Positions 45,065-56,226 of a stretch of 64,000 nt of DNA are shown in pieces. The stretch's first letter is position 1; each line of letters opens with the position of its first letter. Location: the NCBI GenBank assembly GCA_027405735.1, contig JAPEHQ010000023.1:186001-250000 (forward strand). Reading direction: 5' to 3'. The stretch is from Mucor racemosus (taxonomy: Eukaryota; Mucoromycota; Mucoromycetes; Mucorales; Mucoraceae). The notes beneath the pieces were generated by a model, which was not told where the DNA came from, ran no database searches, and saw only the letters and a program-made list of their open reading frames with translations. The translations under genes were made by a program, and so were the position numbers.

Positions 45065-45185
45065 CTAATACCAAAGGGCTTCCCCTTTGGCGGGTTTGAA
45101 CTCACAAATATGTGTGTCGCACTCAATTTGTAGCGCATGCGCTACCCATTAAGCTTATCACTCTCCTTTGGTCCACAATTTTAAC
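45065..45185 (-). repeat. tRNA-derived, SINE-like sequence
   Basis: On the minus strand an A-box-like AAGCTTAATGGGTAGCGC is followed about 43 bp later by a B-box-like GAGTTCAAACCC, the promoter layout of tRNA genes. A matching acceptor stem and T-stem cannot be drawn, so it is not a functional tRNA. A tRNA pseudogene or SINE head is the better reading. Only one copy is present, so a SINE family is not shown. Confidence 0.4.
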
Positions 45186-45650
45186 TCCCATACTTGTGAA
45201 CATGTATTTGTCAGTTTTTCACTGCAAATAAATTCCGTATAACCTCGTTTTCCCTGCAGGTACTACGCCCATACGTTTTTTAGTGTAGAGAAAATTGTGT
45301 AAGCAATAAACAAAAATTGAGAACATGGTAATATTTTCAAAATAACCAATTAAAAAAGGATTCATGAATATAGAGAACCCATATAAAGTATAGAATTTTG
45401 AATAAAACGTTATAGTATGCATGGGAAATGTGAGTTTCGCCATTGTAATATGAGCGTATTACTACACCACCGTATTCCGCCGTAAGGTAATATGTTTGTT
45501 TTACCATCATGCGTATTCCCTGCTGCGTATTCAGTAAAAATTAGTTGCAGTGTTTCACTATTTTCGTGAATGCAGCAAATTAAGGTGTATCTTTTCTTTT
45601 TGGAGATAATAGTAGAGCTTTTCAGAAATTGTTAGCCAATTTTTTCTAAA

Positions 45651-46190
45651 TGTTGTATTCCACCTACTAGTATCATACATTATCACCTTCTACAGTAGTA
45701 TCAATACATCTTACAATCTATAGACTACGACATGTATTGAAGTGTAAGTCTTGATATCGGATATAAGAAACTCCTTGTGTATCAAGTTTAATCCAGTCCT
45801 TACCAAGAACGCTTGGACCTCATGACCTCAATTATGACACCATACTATTTTATCCCAGCGGTTAATCAATCAATTAGCTATCAAATCAACATCCAAGCAT
45901 ATTTAGCGCAGCATTGAAACAAGACAACTCACAAGCTCTGCAAGAACGGTTAAATTATGATTGATCCATTTCAATCCATAGATTACTATCAAACAGATCC
46001 AATGGTTCAATAGTGCCTTAAATTACATCTCAGGATATCAATGTCAAATCAATATAAAAGACCATACTTTTACATCTAAATAAACGATATCTTGTTTTTA
46101 TTATACAGTTGAAGAACTGATTAATTACTCATTCTTTTATAATTGTATTCTTTTTTAAGTACTATTTATCAATCCTAAAAATATACGACA
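45651..46190 (-). mobile_element. LTR-1 solo LTR, copy 5 (intact)
   Basis: 540 bp from TGTTGTATTCCACC to AATATACGACA. Flanks CTAAA (45646-45650) and CTAGA (46191-46195) are a 4/5 target duplication. Opposite orientation to the copies at 43568 and 47210. Confidence 0.88.
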
Positions 46191-46679
46191 CTAGAGAATG
46201 CGTATCTTTGATGGAGATATAAACAGAACTCAATATTAGTACATTAATATTAAGATGTATAAAAGAAAAATTGAATATGGATGAATGCAAAGGAATCTTT
46301 ACTAAAATGGGAATTAGTATAACATCAGCTACAACGCATAGAAACGCAAGTGATATTCAACAGATACAGTTGCAATTGGAAAGTCACTTTTTAGAAGTAC
46401 AGTATAAACACCTATAATTATACTGGAAAATCAAAGTAAGCACTATTAATCAAACTAAAAACAAGCATCAACTTTTTAATCCACCCGTGTTGAATACAGA
46501 TATCAATTGTATAAATTTTACCAATAATGCGAAATGGTAATATGATATACTGTACCAATTAGTTTGACGACTATTATAATTAATGATAATAATAATATAT
46601 AGGATCAAGTTTTTATAGTAACAATAACAAAAAATTACCAACAGTATAATAGCAAATCGTAATTTCATTCACTATTGTT
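46191..46679. other. AT-rich spacer, nothing recognised
   Basis: No coding frame or repeat partner recognised. Confidence 0.35.
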
Positions 46680-46959
46680 CAATATGACTGGATATTAATG
46701 AATCAGAGAAAATACAATGCTAAAAAACTGATACCCAATGTATATCGAGGTCAAGATTGATGAAAGGCGCCATTCATCGTGTAGTTAAAATCGCAACATT
46801 TCGATGGACAGAAAATAGAAATTATAGGACCAAGATGTTGTGTTTCCCTCAGGGTTTTCAAAAGAATTTAAACCCATACTTCATCAAACCTACTTAGACG
46901 TTAAATACTCATTACATGCTATTAGTATCATCTTGTTTTTTATTTAATTGCTGTATTAT

Positions 46960-47800
46960 TAAAAATCAATTAAGTTTTTCATAGCTTATAACAATGACAA
47001 TCGGATGTTTCTGATTTTAGATTGACATTTATTATAAGACGGCCGATAATACGTTTGATACTACTGTAGGTAAAACCAGTCAATTTAATTTATGTTATCC
47101 GAATTCAAATACCGAGGACCCATTTGTAAGTACTTAAGTTGGTTCTGGTAAAGCATTCAATAAATTGGCTTAGGACAAAGAGGAGGGTAAAAAGGTGGTA
47201 CTAGGTCCCTGTCGTATGTTTTCAGGATTGATAAATAGTACTTAAAAAAGAATACAATTATAAAAGAATGAGTAATTAATCAGTTCTTCAACTGTATAAT
47301 AAAAACAAGATATCGTTTATTTAGATGTAAAAGTATGGTCTTTTATATTGATTTGACATTGAGATCCTGAGATGTAATTTAAGGCATTATTGAACCATTG
47401 GATCTGTTTGATAGTAATCTATGGATTGAAATGGATCAATCATAATTTAACCGTTCTTGCAGAGCTTGTGAGTTGTCTTGTTTCAATGCTGCGCTAAATA
47501 TGCTTGGATGTTGATTTGATAGCTACTTGATTGGTTAACTGCCGAGATGAAATAATGTGGTGTCATAATTGAGGTCCAAGCGTTCTTGGTAATAATTACT
47601 CGATTAAACTTGGTACGCTAGGAGTTTCTTATATCCGATATCAAGACTTGCACTTCAATACATGTCGTAGTCAATAGATTGTAAGATGTATTGATACTGT
47701 AGAAGGTGATAACGTATGATACTAGTAGGTGGAATACAACAGTCCTAGTGATGGACATGTTTATGTTTATGATATTGGAGAGGCAAGACTAAAACTTAAT
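46960..47800 (+). pseudogene. Captured dynein-intermediate-chain-like exon, decayed copy interrupted by LTR-1
   Basis: Same exon as at 51404-51632. In this copy AGT ACT AAA became AGT ACT TAA and GCT TGG GAC became GCT TAG GAC, both stops, and LTR-1 is inserted after ATAGGTCCC-equivalent sequence. The reading continues after the LTR as DGHVYVYDIGE. Non-functional. Confidence 0.6.
47210..47741 (+). mobile_element. LTR-1 solo LTR, copy 6, inserted in the dynein-like exon
   Basis: 532 bp from TGTCGTATGTTTTCAGG to GGTGGAATACAACA. Flanks GTCCC (47205-47209) and GTCCT (47742-47746). The other copy of the composite repeat has GGTCCCAGTGAC uninterrupted at 51588-51599, which proves the insertion point. 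Confidence 0.92.
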
Positions 47801-48690
47801 GTAAATCATCTCTAGCGCAATAATTATAAAGTAAGACTATACTATTATCAAATAAACTACCATACAATATTAACATGTATAAAGGTTTACAGTAATAAGC
47901 TTGAATAAAGTAGTTACAGCGTCGTGAATTCTTGAAAGAGTTCTCAAGTATTATAAAATCTCTTATTTTTAAGATTTACAAGGCTTATAAGCGGAATATT
48001 AATCTAGACAATTATTTTTGTCCAGATCATCAATTTTGACATTTTTTAATTTTTTTTTTCTGTTTTTGCAAATTTAGAGTTAATTATACTACGAATTATA
48101 AAAACAAAAAATACACACAAATGCAAAATTTAGCGCTCTATTGGATCAATAAAAAATAACCAACATTTTTATTGCGAAATATTACATGAAAATCCTTTAA
48201 TCAAAAAACCGTTTTTCGGACAAAAGTACAAATTTTCATTACTTAACATCTAATATTAAGCTTTTATAAATTGCGTATTAGTTATGCCTACAGTTTTCTC
48301 TCACAATGTAGTATGTTTAAACATTGATTTTGGTATCAAAATTTGATTTTTTTGTTTTTTGATCAAAATCATGAGTGTTGGTAAGGATAAAATGAGCCCC
48401 GAAAATGTCCGCTACAAAGTCTGAATTTTCAAACTGTATGTGGTTAAATATAAGAAAAGTTAAAAAAATAGAAATTCTTTTTTATTTAAAACTTAGATAT
48501 ACCATAGTATAAGAGATTTAAAAATTTAATCTTGCTATACTCAATTACGGCGTTGCTCTACGGGCTGGCTTTTGCAATCTTTAATGAATGTTGGATATGA
48601 CAGACGATGTTTCTGGTAAATAAAATGTATGTTTCTATGATAACAGATATTGCCTATTATTTTGTTTAGTTTATGCATGATCTATGCGCT

Positions 48691-49854
48691 GTAATGCTTG
48701 TTTAGGGTATACACTAGATTGGTACATGTATTACTAGTAGCAGTGCTCAAAGGGTTAATTAGACATGATTCTTAGCATATAGTGATGAATATGAGGTTAC
48801 ATTATAATGATGTATTGCACTTTCAGTTCGTTTAGTTATATTATATATAGTCTATTATGATAAAATGGTATAGCCTGAAATCCTGAAGTTGATTCAATCA
48901 TGAATGCATTCCTGGAAATGGAATTCATCTATTCTATTTGTATAAACATTTACTGTCTAATGTTAATCAAGCATAAATATTCTATATACTTATCATTGTT
49001 GTATCCTACTAAAACTGGCTCTGGGCAGCAGTCTAGTATATTATTATGTTGTAATCAGCAAGTTCTTCAAGATTATAAAATTATTCATCCATACACTCTG
49101 TATTGTTAAACTCTATATCCGTACTTTCAAAGCATATAAATACTACCCTAAACCCTGATGTCTTCCGAGACGGATTATTATCTTTTTTACGGACAATATA
49201 CTCAATGAATAGATCTAGTTTTAACTTTATTTTCTAGTTAATCATTGTGTATATTAAAGTATATCTATAATAACGGTTTATTATTAGCTTATGATGTGAG
49301 AAGCTATTAAAAGGGGTGATTGTTCAATCTAAATTTTATCTGATTCAAATGCTAATGGTAAACTAGCATTAAATTAGTTGTGTTGACTCGTAATAAGCAA
49401 GGCATTTTATCGAGTACAGTGTTAGTGTCTAGTGTATTTCAGTTAAATGGAACAGATAGAGATATGGTTTATGCAGAGATCTATGAATGTGTGAGAGAGC
49501 TCAGATCTATGAACACAAAAAAATGATCCAAATTGTGATGCTTCGTCGACCTGTACGAGATTGTTTTGTGGCAATAACTAGTGGCTCCAGTGTAATTTAG
49601 GTACTTAATTGTCAAATATATCGAGTTAAGATGAATTTGGTTGATCGGTATAACGGATAATAAATGCAATGTTATTTATTGAATGAGTGAATGTAAATGT
49701 ATAAAGCAAAGCTTAATTTTGAATGACAGTACTAATTATTTCGATCAACATTAACAGGTTTTTTAAAAAGCATAGTAAAGTGCAATCATTGCTACTAAAT
49801 CGCATAATTGGATACAGTATGCGGAAAACTCTTGAAGCATTTATTCTTTTTTTT
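48691..49854. other. Spacer, nothing recognised
   Basis: AT-rich, with short frames only. No repeat partner recognised. Confidence 0.35.
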
Positions 49855-50046
49855 AATATCACTGAATATTAATGAATCAGAGAAAATACAACTGGCAACA
49901 AACTGATACCCAATGCACATCGAGGTCAAGATTGATAAAAGGTGTATTCATTGTATAGTAGAAATCGCAACATTTTGATGGATAGAAATTACAAAACCAA
50001 GGTGTTGTGTTTGCCTCAGGATTTTTAAAAGGGCTTAAAGGCATAC

Positions 50047-50533
50047 TGTGGAATATGTACAAATTTATCCAATATATTGATCTCCATTTCATCTGATTTT
50101 CAATTAAAGTATAGCTGGTATGAATAGACATTACACTACTAAATGATATATGATATATGCTGATTTATACTAATACAGTATAAGCTTTCTATCGAGCTTC
50201 AATTCTAGCAGCATATAGTTAAAGACCAATCAACATAATGTGGAGGATCTAATCACACCACTATGACCAAGGACCCATGAACTCTATGAATACACCGATT
50301 GGTTACCATCAAGACTTATATCTGACAAGGGGTGGTATTATTGGCTATGTATGGACCTAGGAATGTTTACCTGACCTCTTTGATGAAAACTATATAAAGA
50401 GGACATTTGTTTACTACAAAAGTCCTCAAGTAGAATTTAACTTGATAATAAAACCCTAATAATGTTATTTAATCGAAATTCCTAATTGTTCTTTTATACT
50501 TTTTTTTCCGTGAATATCTCTACCTGTTCCACA
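50047..50533 (+). mobile_element. LTR-5 solo LTR
   Basis: 487 bp beginning TGTGGAATATG and ending CTGTTCCACA, with 7-bp inverted termini (TGTGGAA/TTCCACA) and the perfect 5-bp duplication CATAC (50042-50046 and 50534-50538). The unoccupied site is in copy c near 46880 (CCCATACTTCATCAAA). An internal CTATATAAAGAGG promoter-like box and a later AATAAAACCC signal give the LTR orientation. Confidence 0.92.
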
Positions 50534-50589
50534 CATACTTCATCAAATTCTGCTGTTAAATACTCACCATATGCTATTAGTATCATCTT

Positions 50590-51318
50590 TGCAGTAAATT
50601 ACAAAGTTATTTACTAAAATAAAAAAAATATAAAAAATAAAAGCAGTAGAGATACAATTATAATCAGCTAAAGTTTTTATTACAAAAGATTTCTGAAGAG
50701 TTAAAATAATTGAAAAGTATGAGGGTATTTATAGTGATTTGGAGAACTTGGATACCATCAGACTTGAATGGATGTATATTTAGTAATCTTCCAGTTTTGA
50801 GTACATTGTTATTGATTTGATATTTTAAGGGGTAAATTGTGTAGAGCATTGACCATAAGGGATTGTAAGTCAAGTGTGACAATATCGACCTTTTGGGAAA
50901 TGGTTGTTTTGTTTATTTCTGTTATATCTATTTTATGTAACCTTGATTTTTAAGGGGTAGTTTTTTTATATGCTTGAATCTTATTTATATTGATAATGCA
51001 ACTTCGATATAGATGAGTAGTTGACTAAATTAATATCTTTGTTTATTATCATTATTGATTTGGATAGAATCCTGTTTTGATATATATGTCATTTGTGTAA
51101 TTGATTGCGCCGTGATCAAGGGTGCTATCATTTACACGACATGTATGGTTCAAAAAGGGTATTTCATATTTTTAGCATGCGTTTGTTATTGTGTTCAATT
51201 GAAGCGTTTGTTTATTATCGTTGTTCACATTTCAAGTGGCATCATATTTTATGAGCGACACTTGGAATTTCGGTTGTTTTATTTTTATCAAGCGTTTTTA
51301 GTATGTAATTCCACTGCA
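50590..51318 (+). mobile_element. Element R5, copy b
   Basis: 729 bp beginning TGCAGTAAATTAC and ending GTAATTCCACTGCA, imperfect inverted termini, flanked by the perfect 5-bp duplication ATCTT (50585-50589 and 51319-51323). Copy c of the composite repeat lacks it, giving the unoccupied site (ATCATCTTG at about 46930). TG...CA ends and a 5-bp duplication suit a solo LTR; a small DNA transposon is the alternative. Confidence 0.8.
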
Positions 51319-51403
51319 ATCTTGGTTTTATTTAATTGCTGCATTATTAAAAATCAAGATTTTCATAGCTTATAACAATAACAATCGGATGTTTCTGATT
51401 TTA

Positions 51404-51632
51404 GATTGACATTTATTATAAGACGGCCGATAATACGTTTGATACTACTGTAGGTGGAACCAGTCAATTTAATTTATGTTATCCAAATGCAAATACCGAG
51501 GACCCATTTGTAAGTACTAAAGTTGGTTCTGGTAAAGCATTGAATAAATTGGCTTGGGACAAAGAGGAGGGTAAAAAGGTGGTAATAGGTCCCAGTGACG
51601 GACATGTTTATGTTTATGATATTGGAGAGGAG
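51404..51632 (+). pseudogene. Captured exon resembling the C-terminal WD40 part of dynein intermediate chain
   Basis: A stretch of about 76 codons, open throughout, bounded by an acceptor (TGATTTTAG) and a donor (GAG|GTAAGA). Its second half reads NANTEDPFVSTKVGSGKALN, KLAWDKEEGKKVVIGPSD and GHVYVYDIGEE, which I recognise as the last WD40 blades of cytoplasmic dynein intermediate chain (typical wording: EEP-VSTKVGSG-ALNKL-WD). No neighbouring exon of that gene is present: upstream is element R5 and downstream is repeat R2. It is therefore a gene fragment carried by a repeat. Identity rests on recognition by eye. Confidence 0.55.
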
Positions 51633-52707
51633 GTAAGACTGAAACTTAATGTAAATTACCTCTAGTGCAATAATTATAAAGTAAGACTATACTATTATCA
51701 AATAAACTACCACACAATATTAACATGTATAAAGGTTTACAGTAATAAGCTTGAATAAAGTGGTTACAGAATCGTAAATTCTTGAAAAAGTTCTCAAGTA
51801 TTATAAAATCTCTTATTTTTAAGACTTACAAGGCTTATAAGTGGAATATTAATCTAGAAAATTATTCTTGTCCAGATCATCAATTTTGACATTTTTTAAC
51901 TTTTTTTTTCTAATTTTTCAAATTTAGAGTTAATTATACTATCAATTATAAAAACAAAAAATATACACATATACAGAATTTGGCACTCTATTCGCTCAAT
52001 AAAAAATAGCAAACCTTTTCATTGCAAAATACTACATGAAAATCCTTTAATCAAAAAACCGTTTTTCGGACAAAAATGTTAAGTTTCATTACTTAACATA
52101 TAATATTAAGCTTTTATAAAATGTGTATTAGTTATGGCTACAATTTTCTCTCATAATGTAGTACATTTAAACGTCGATTTTGGTATCAAAATTTGATTTT
52201 TCTGTTTTTTGATCAAAATCATGAGTGTTGGTAAGGATAAAATGAGCTCCGAAAATGTCCGCTACAAAATCTGAATTTTCAGAATATACGTGGTTAAATA
52301 TGAGAAAAGTTTAAAAAAAACGCTTTTTTACTTAAAACTTAAATATACCACAGTATAAAAGACTTAGCCGTTCAATCTTGCTACAGTATTATACTCAATT
52401 ACGGTGTCGGTCTAAGGGCTCGCGTTCGCAATTTTTAATGAATGTATGGTATGACAGACGGTTTTTCTGGTAGAAAAATGCATGTTTCTATGATAGCAGA
52501 CATTGTCTATTTTGTTTAGTTTATGGTTAATGCGCTATAATGCTGCTTTTACATTGGCTGAAATGTACAATTTAGCAGGGTCTTAATTGCGCTAAATAAT
52601 GTAAAGCCTTAAAAATAATCCTTTTCTACATGCGTTGCTTCTTTCTTTTTGTTTTCATATTCCAAGGATATATTCACCGTTTGATAAGGCATATTAGACT
52701 ATTAAGT

Positions 52708-52893
52708 GAGGGTTGATACTAAAATTTAGTATAAGAACACCGTACTAGGCCGGTGCATAAGTAATCCTTAAATCAAATATAAATAGCAGTAGACATTCAC
52801 TCTTCATTTGATTTCTCCATCTCATTTTTATGTTTAATAAAGATTGACCAATTCTCACATACTTATCTTTCTTTATTATATACATCGACAACA
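52708..52893 (-). mobile_element. LTR-2 fragment
   Basis: Minus-strand match to 16703-16890: AATTGGTCAATCTTTATTAA and GCTATTTATATTTGATTTAA are shared. The intact end TGTTGTCGATG is at 52893; the other end is truncated at the R2 border. Confidence 0.65.
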
Positions 52894-53600
52894 ATCCTGA
52901 GAGTCTATGCATACATACAATCTTATTTATAGAAAGAATAATAACAGTAAAGAATAATAACATTTATCATGGAGAACGTAGGCTTTATTACTAGAAAAAC
53001 TAATGGTAAAAGAAAGAACCAAGAGCTGCTAGGTCTTGGTTTAAAAGACTATCTATAAGAATTACATTCTAATATGAAATATGAGCCAGAAATAGAATTG
53101 GTTTCAAAATTGGCAGTTTAATATCCTCGAAAACTGACACATTCAGTGTCATGAACCTGTCAAGCTTAATCTATTATCATATTATTATCCTAAACATATC
53201 ACACGTTATTACCTTATCCGAATTGCATATCAATCTCCAGCTTATGCAAGACATTCTATTACTACCCGCATTGCCGCACAACCAATGACCACATTAAAAT
53301 ATCAACTTACTCGCATTCAAGGTATAGAGTAATTTAACAACACTGTGTCCCTGAAGTCTAGTTCATGAAGGGAACTAGACTCTTGAATAATTTACTATAA
53401 ATAACCATCTTGTTTTCATAATTCCTTTTATTTCTTTGTCAGTTCTCCTCATCATTTCCCTTATTATATATTCTGAAATAAACCTAAACATAACAAATAA
53501 GTCTTTGTCCGTGTCTCTTGCCCCTTATATAATATAACCCTGATATCCAGTGTCGCTCCAGAGAATTGCAAAAGTTTCAGACTCCTCGGGTTGCTGTGAA
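52894..53600 (+). other. Possible retroelement remnant
   Basis: A short coding-like frame at about 53151-53332 (EPVKLNLLSYYYPKHITRYY, then LIRIAYQSPAYARHSITT) ends just before TGTGTCCCTGAAG, followed by a hairpin GTCTAGTTC/GAACTAGAC, a CTATAAATAACC box and AATAAACC. The order coding frame, then promoter-like and poly(A)-like signals, would suit the 3' end of an LTR element, but no second copy or TG...CA boundary can be shown. Confidence 0.3.
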
Positions 53601-53920
53601 AATGGAGAAATGAAAATACGTATTTTTTTCAATTATTTTGTATGGAGTGTTTCAGATATTTTCTGAAAACTTTTATAAAATCAAATAATGATTCGAAATT
53701 AAATTTTGAGGTTGCACTTAATGTGCAGTGGATATATGAATAACATGTCTTGACTTCACTAGCAAATAGCTGTTTTTCATGGGATTTTAACACAGTTTTT
53801 TTTATAAAAAAAACCCCCCTTTTCCTCTGCTTAAAGAAAGATAAAACAATTGGAAGTATACTTTTAATCAATGAATATTTACAGTGTTATCTACAAAACT
53901 TACTGGTTTTTATATAGTTA

Positions 53921-54821
53921 ACGTGCCACCAGCTTTAAACCTGCACAAATTTTAACTTTTTTTAAGAGCTATCAACTCACCCAAAACTAACGATACAATA
54001 AAAAAAATCCATAACAATCATTATTTAAACCTTTGTAAACAATTGTTATGGCTCGAATACTTAATTTTACTATAAAATCATTCTGTTGATAGCCCTTGAA
54101 AATAGACGGTATTTCAAAATTTAAGCTGTGTGCTCTTAGGTGAGGGTAACTTTTGAAACAAGGATACTCTGTGACACATAACCTCCTTACCTTAAACCCA
54201 GCTTACGTAAGCAATGCGTGAAATCAGCATTTTCGCTATCAACTTTCCGAAAAATAAAGATATAATAAATCAGAGCCATAACAATCATTATTTAAACCTT
54301 TATGAACAATTATTATGACTTTAATAGTTATTTTTATTATAAAATCATTTTACTGATACCCAAAGTACCATTGCGAATGCAATTGGATCAAAATGTACTG
54401 TGGTGCTGCCAAGAGGGAAGCTCGTTTGCGATGTGACTATACATTCAAGTCTCTGGAGAAAAACATCCATTCTTTTCTGGATACCTCTGGTAACCTGACT
54501 CAAATCAGACATTATTTCAGAAGGTCGATGGACTACATCGAAGCTTATAGCAAATGTAGAGAAGTTGTCCAAGAAGTTAAGAAATTTGTCAAAAAAAATA
54601 TTTATCTCACAGAAAATTTAGAATTCCTAAAGATTTGTTATAAAAATAAAATGTTTGTTTAAACTTATTATACTTCTCAATCTCTCAAATAACAAATGAG
54701 CTACATTATCTGCCATGAGATGCCTCCAAAAAAAATATATATATTGAAATGACGGAGTTCCAAAATAAATAAAAATTGAAACAAAATTAAAGTTTACACA
54801 GATTTAAAGCTGGTGGCACGT
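53921..54821. mobile_element. 901-bp TIR element with TA target duplication
   Basis: Ends are inverted repeats, perfect for 19 bp (ACGTGCCACCAGCTTTAAA at 53921-53939; its complement at 54803-54821) and continuing imperfectly to about 45 bp. TA lies on both sides (53919-53920, 54822-54823), as for Tc1/mariner-like elements. Inside are two direct repeats of about 110-130 bp (near 53970-54105 and 54228-54358), each containing a CCATAACAAT...ATTGTTATGG-type palindrome. A 90-codon frame follows at 54393-54662. Confidence 0.75.
54393..54662 (+). CDS. Small ORF of unknown function inside the 901-bp TIR element
   Basis: 89 residues, MYCGAAKREARLRCDYTF..., Lys/Glu-rich and predicted helical in the second half (YSKCREVVQEVKKFVKKN). 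I do not recognise it and it lacks a DDE signature, so it may be the relic of a transposase or unrelated cargo. Base composition is less AT-rich than its surroundings, which supports past coding. Whether it is expressed is unknown. Confidence 0.35.
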   Translation: MYCGAAKREARLRCDYTFKSLEKNIHSFLDTSGNLTQIRHYFRRSMDYIEAYSKCREVVQEVKKFVKKNIYLTENLEFLKICYKNKMFV

Positions 54822-54823
54822 TA

Positions 54824-55189
54824 TTAATTTTTGATGAAGTATATAATCGTTGGTAAAGGAAACCGTAAGCCAGATTATTGCCTTAAAACAAATGCATCTG
54901 AAAATGGCAGTGCTCATCGAGTTGAGTTCAAGCTGTGGTGACAGACTGCAACAGTTTAGAAATTATTTTTTGTGTATTTACATACATTTACTTTGATTTG
55001 AGTTTATTGACATTTTTCAGAATATTTAGTCCGATCGTTCCCCGGTATAAGATGCGAGCCCATATATTTGGTTGATGCATATACTTCGTGAAATTGATAT
55101 ACTTTCCTTACCCCCTATACCAATTATAGTGAAGAAAATATACGGATAAATTTTGTTTTGTTAGGCTTTGTAATTTCATTTACTTTTTG

Positions 55190-55227
<38 letters not shown>

Positions 55228-56226
55228 AATCGGCTGAAGGAATCATTTAAAAATTGTCATGACTGTAAATCAAAAGGCTTTTAGAGAGTTTCTCCAGTGT
55301 TTGATCCAGGCAAAAGTATTTCTCATTTCGCTCATTTACATACTTGTTATTAATATATATGGGGGTGAGTTAGATATGCAGAATTATAGTTTGCACTTGA
55401 AGAATTCTTGAGATTTGGAATGAGTTTTATATTTCTTGACGCTGCTACCTATATGATATAATTCCCCTATATGGATATAAAATCGATCATTTTATTTGTT
55501 TTATAAACATCCAAATAAACATATATAAATGCTATTAACAAAATATATGCATATTACTGTGTTATACATAATTCAATTATGCATGTTACCGAGAATTTTT
55601 TTAGAAAACCACCTCATCTGGATGAAAAAGTTATTCATTAGACAATCAACAGGGAATGATCCTTCCCCTCCCCCCTCCCTCTTCTGTCGAGGCCTACCAC
55701 TACATCATCATTCCTTTTTATATAAATAAAATAACTCTTTATACACTCTCCTACCCCCTGAGACCTAACTGATAACTACAACAACAATAACGATCATCAA
55801 TAAATACAATTCATAAAGAAGTGTCCGTTTTTTAAACATGTTGCATTAGAAATGTTTTTTTTTATTTCGACTGAAAAAATACACAAATAAAATGTACGAT
55901 TAAATTATGTAATGAGAATTTGGTTATTTTTTAGCTTTCACAGAATATAAATGATGGTATACAATTGACTACAGTTTGTTGTTGTGGGAGGGAAAAGAGA
56001 TATTATTGTCAAGTATATTTTTTCAAAAAAAAAAAAAAAAAAATGGCCTCCTTTTTTTCACGATTCATTCAATCTCCTTAATGATGCGAGAATTGAAGTG
56101 ATATAAAGATATATATGTATAATACTTGTTATAAACATGTAAGTTATAGATTGATGTTATTGAATGAATGGTATTGCGGTATTAGTGGCATAAAAAAAAG
56201 ATATTAAGGAGTCCAAAATAAGCGAA
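54824..56226. other. Intergenic region, no gene seen
   Basis: Contains a poly(T) run at about 55192-55224 and a poly(A) run at about 56026-56043. The 66-codon frame at 55529-55729 has no coding features I trust. Confidence 0.45.

Larger units (their letters stand above)
46680..48690 (+). repeat. Composite repeat (R4 + dynein-like exon + R2), copy c
   Basis: Colinear with 49855-52708 once later insertions are removed: R4 at 46680-46935, the dynein-like exon and its leader at 46936-47209 and 47747-47790, then R2 to about 48690. An LTR-1 copy interrupts the exon. R4 landmark: ACTGATACCCAATG followed by ATCGAGGTCAAGATTGAT. About 1.5 kb without the LTR. The exon is decayed here (stop codons). Confidence 0.75.
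49855..52708 (+). repeat. Composite repeat (R4 + dynein-like exon + R2), copy b
   Basis: Contains R4 (49855-50041 and 50534-50589), interrupted by LTR-5; then element R5 (50590-51318); then the dynein-like exon with leader (51319-51640); then R2 (51640-52708). Removing the insertions leaves about 1.6 kb colinear with copy c at 46680-48690. Confidence 0.75.

Noticed and set aside
45065..45185. Functional tRNA gene on the minus strand
   Set aside because: A- and B-box motifs are present but acceptor and T stems do not pair and the anticodon loop is not seven bases.
43568..47741. LTR-1 copies at 43568 and 47210 in the same orientation as the two ends of one 4-kb retrotransposon
   Set aside because: Each has its own 5-bp target duplication (ATTGA and GTCCC/GTCCT), the second lies inside a repeat with a proven empty site, and no coding sequence lies between.
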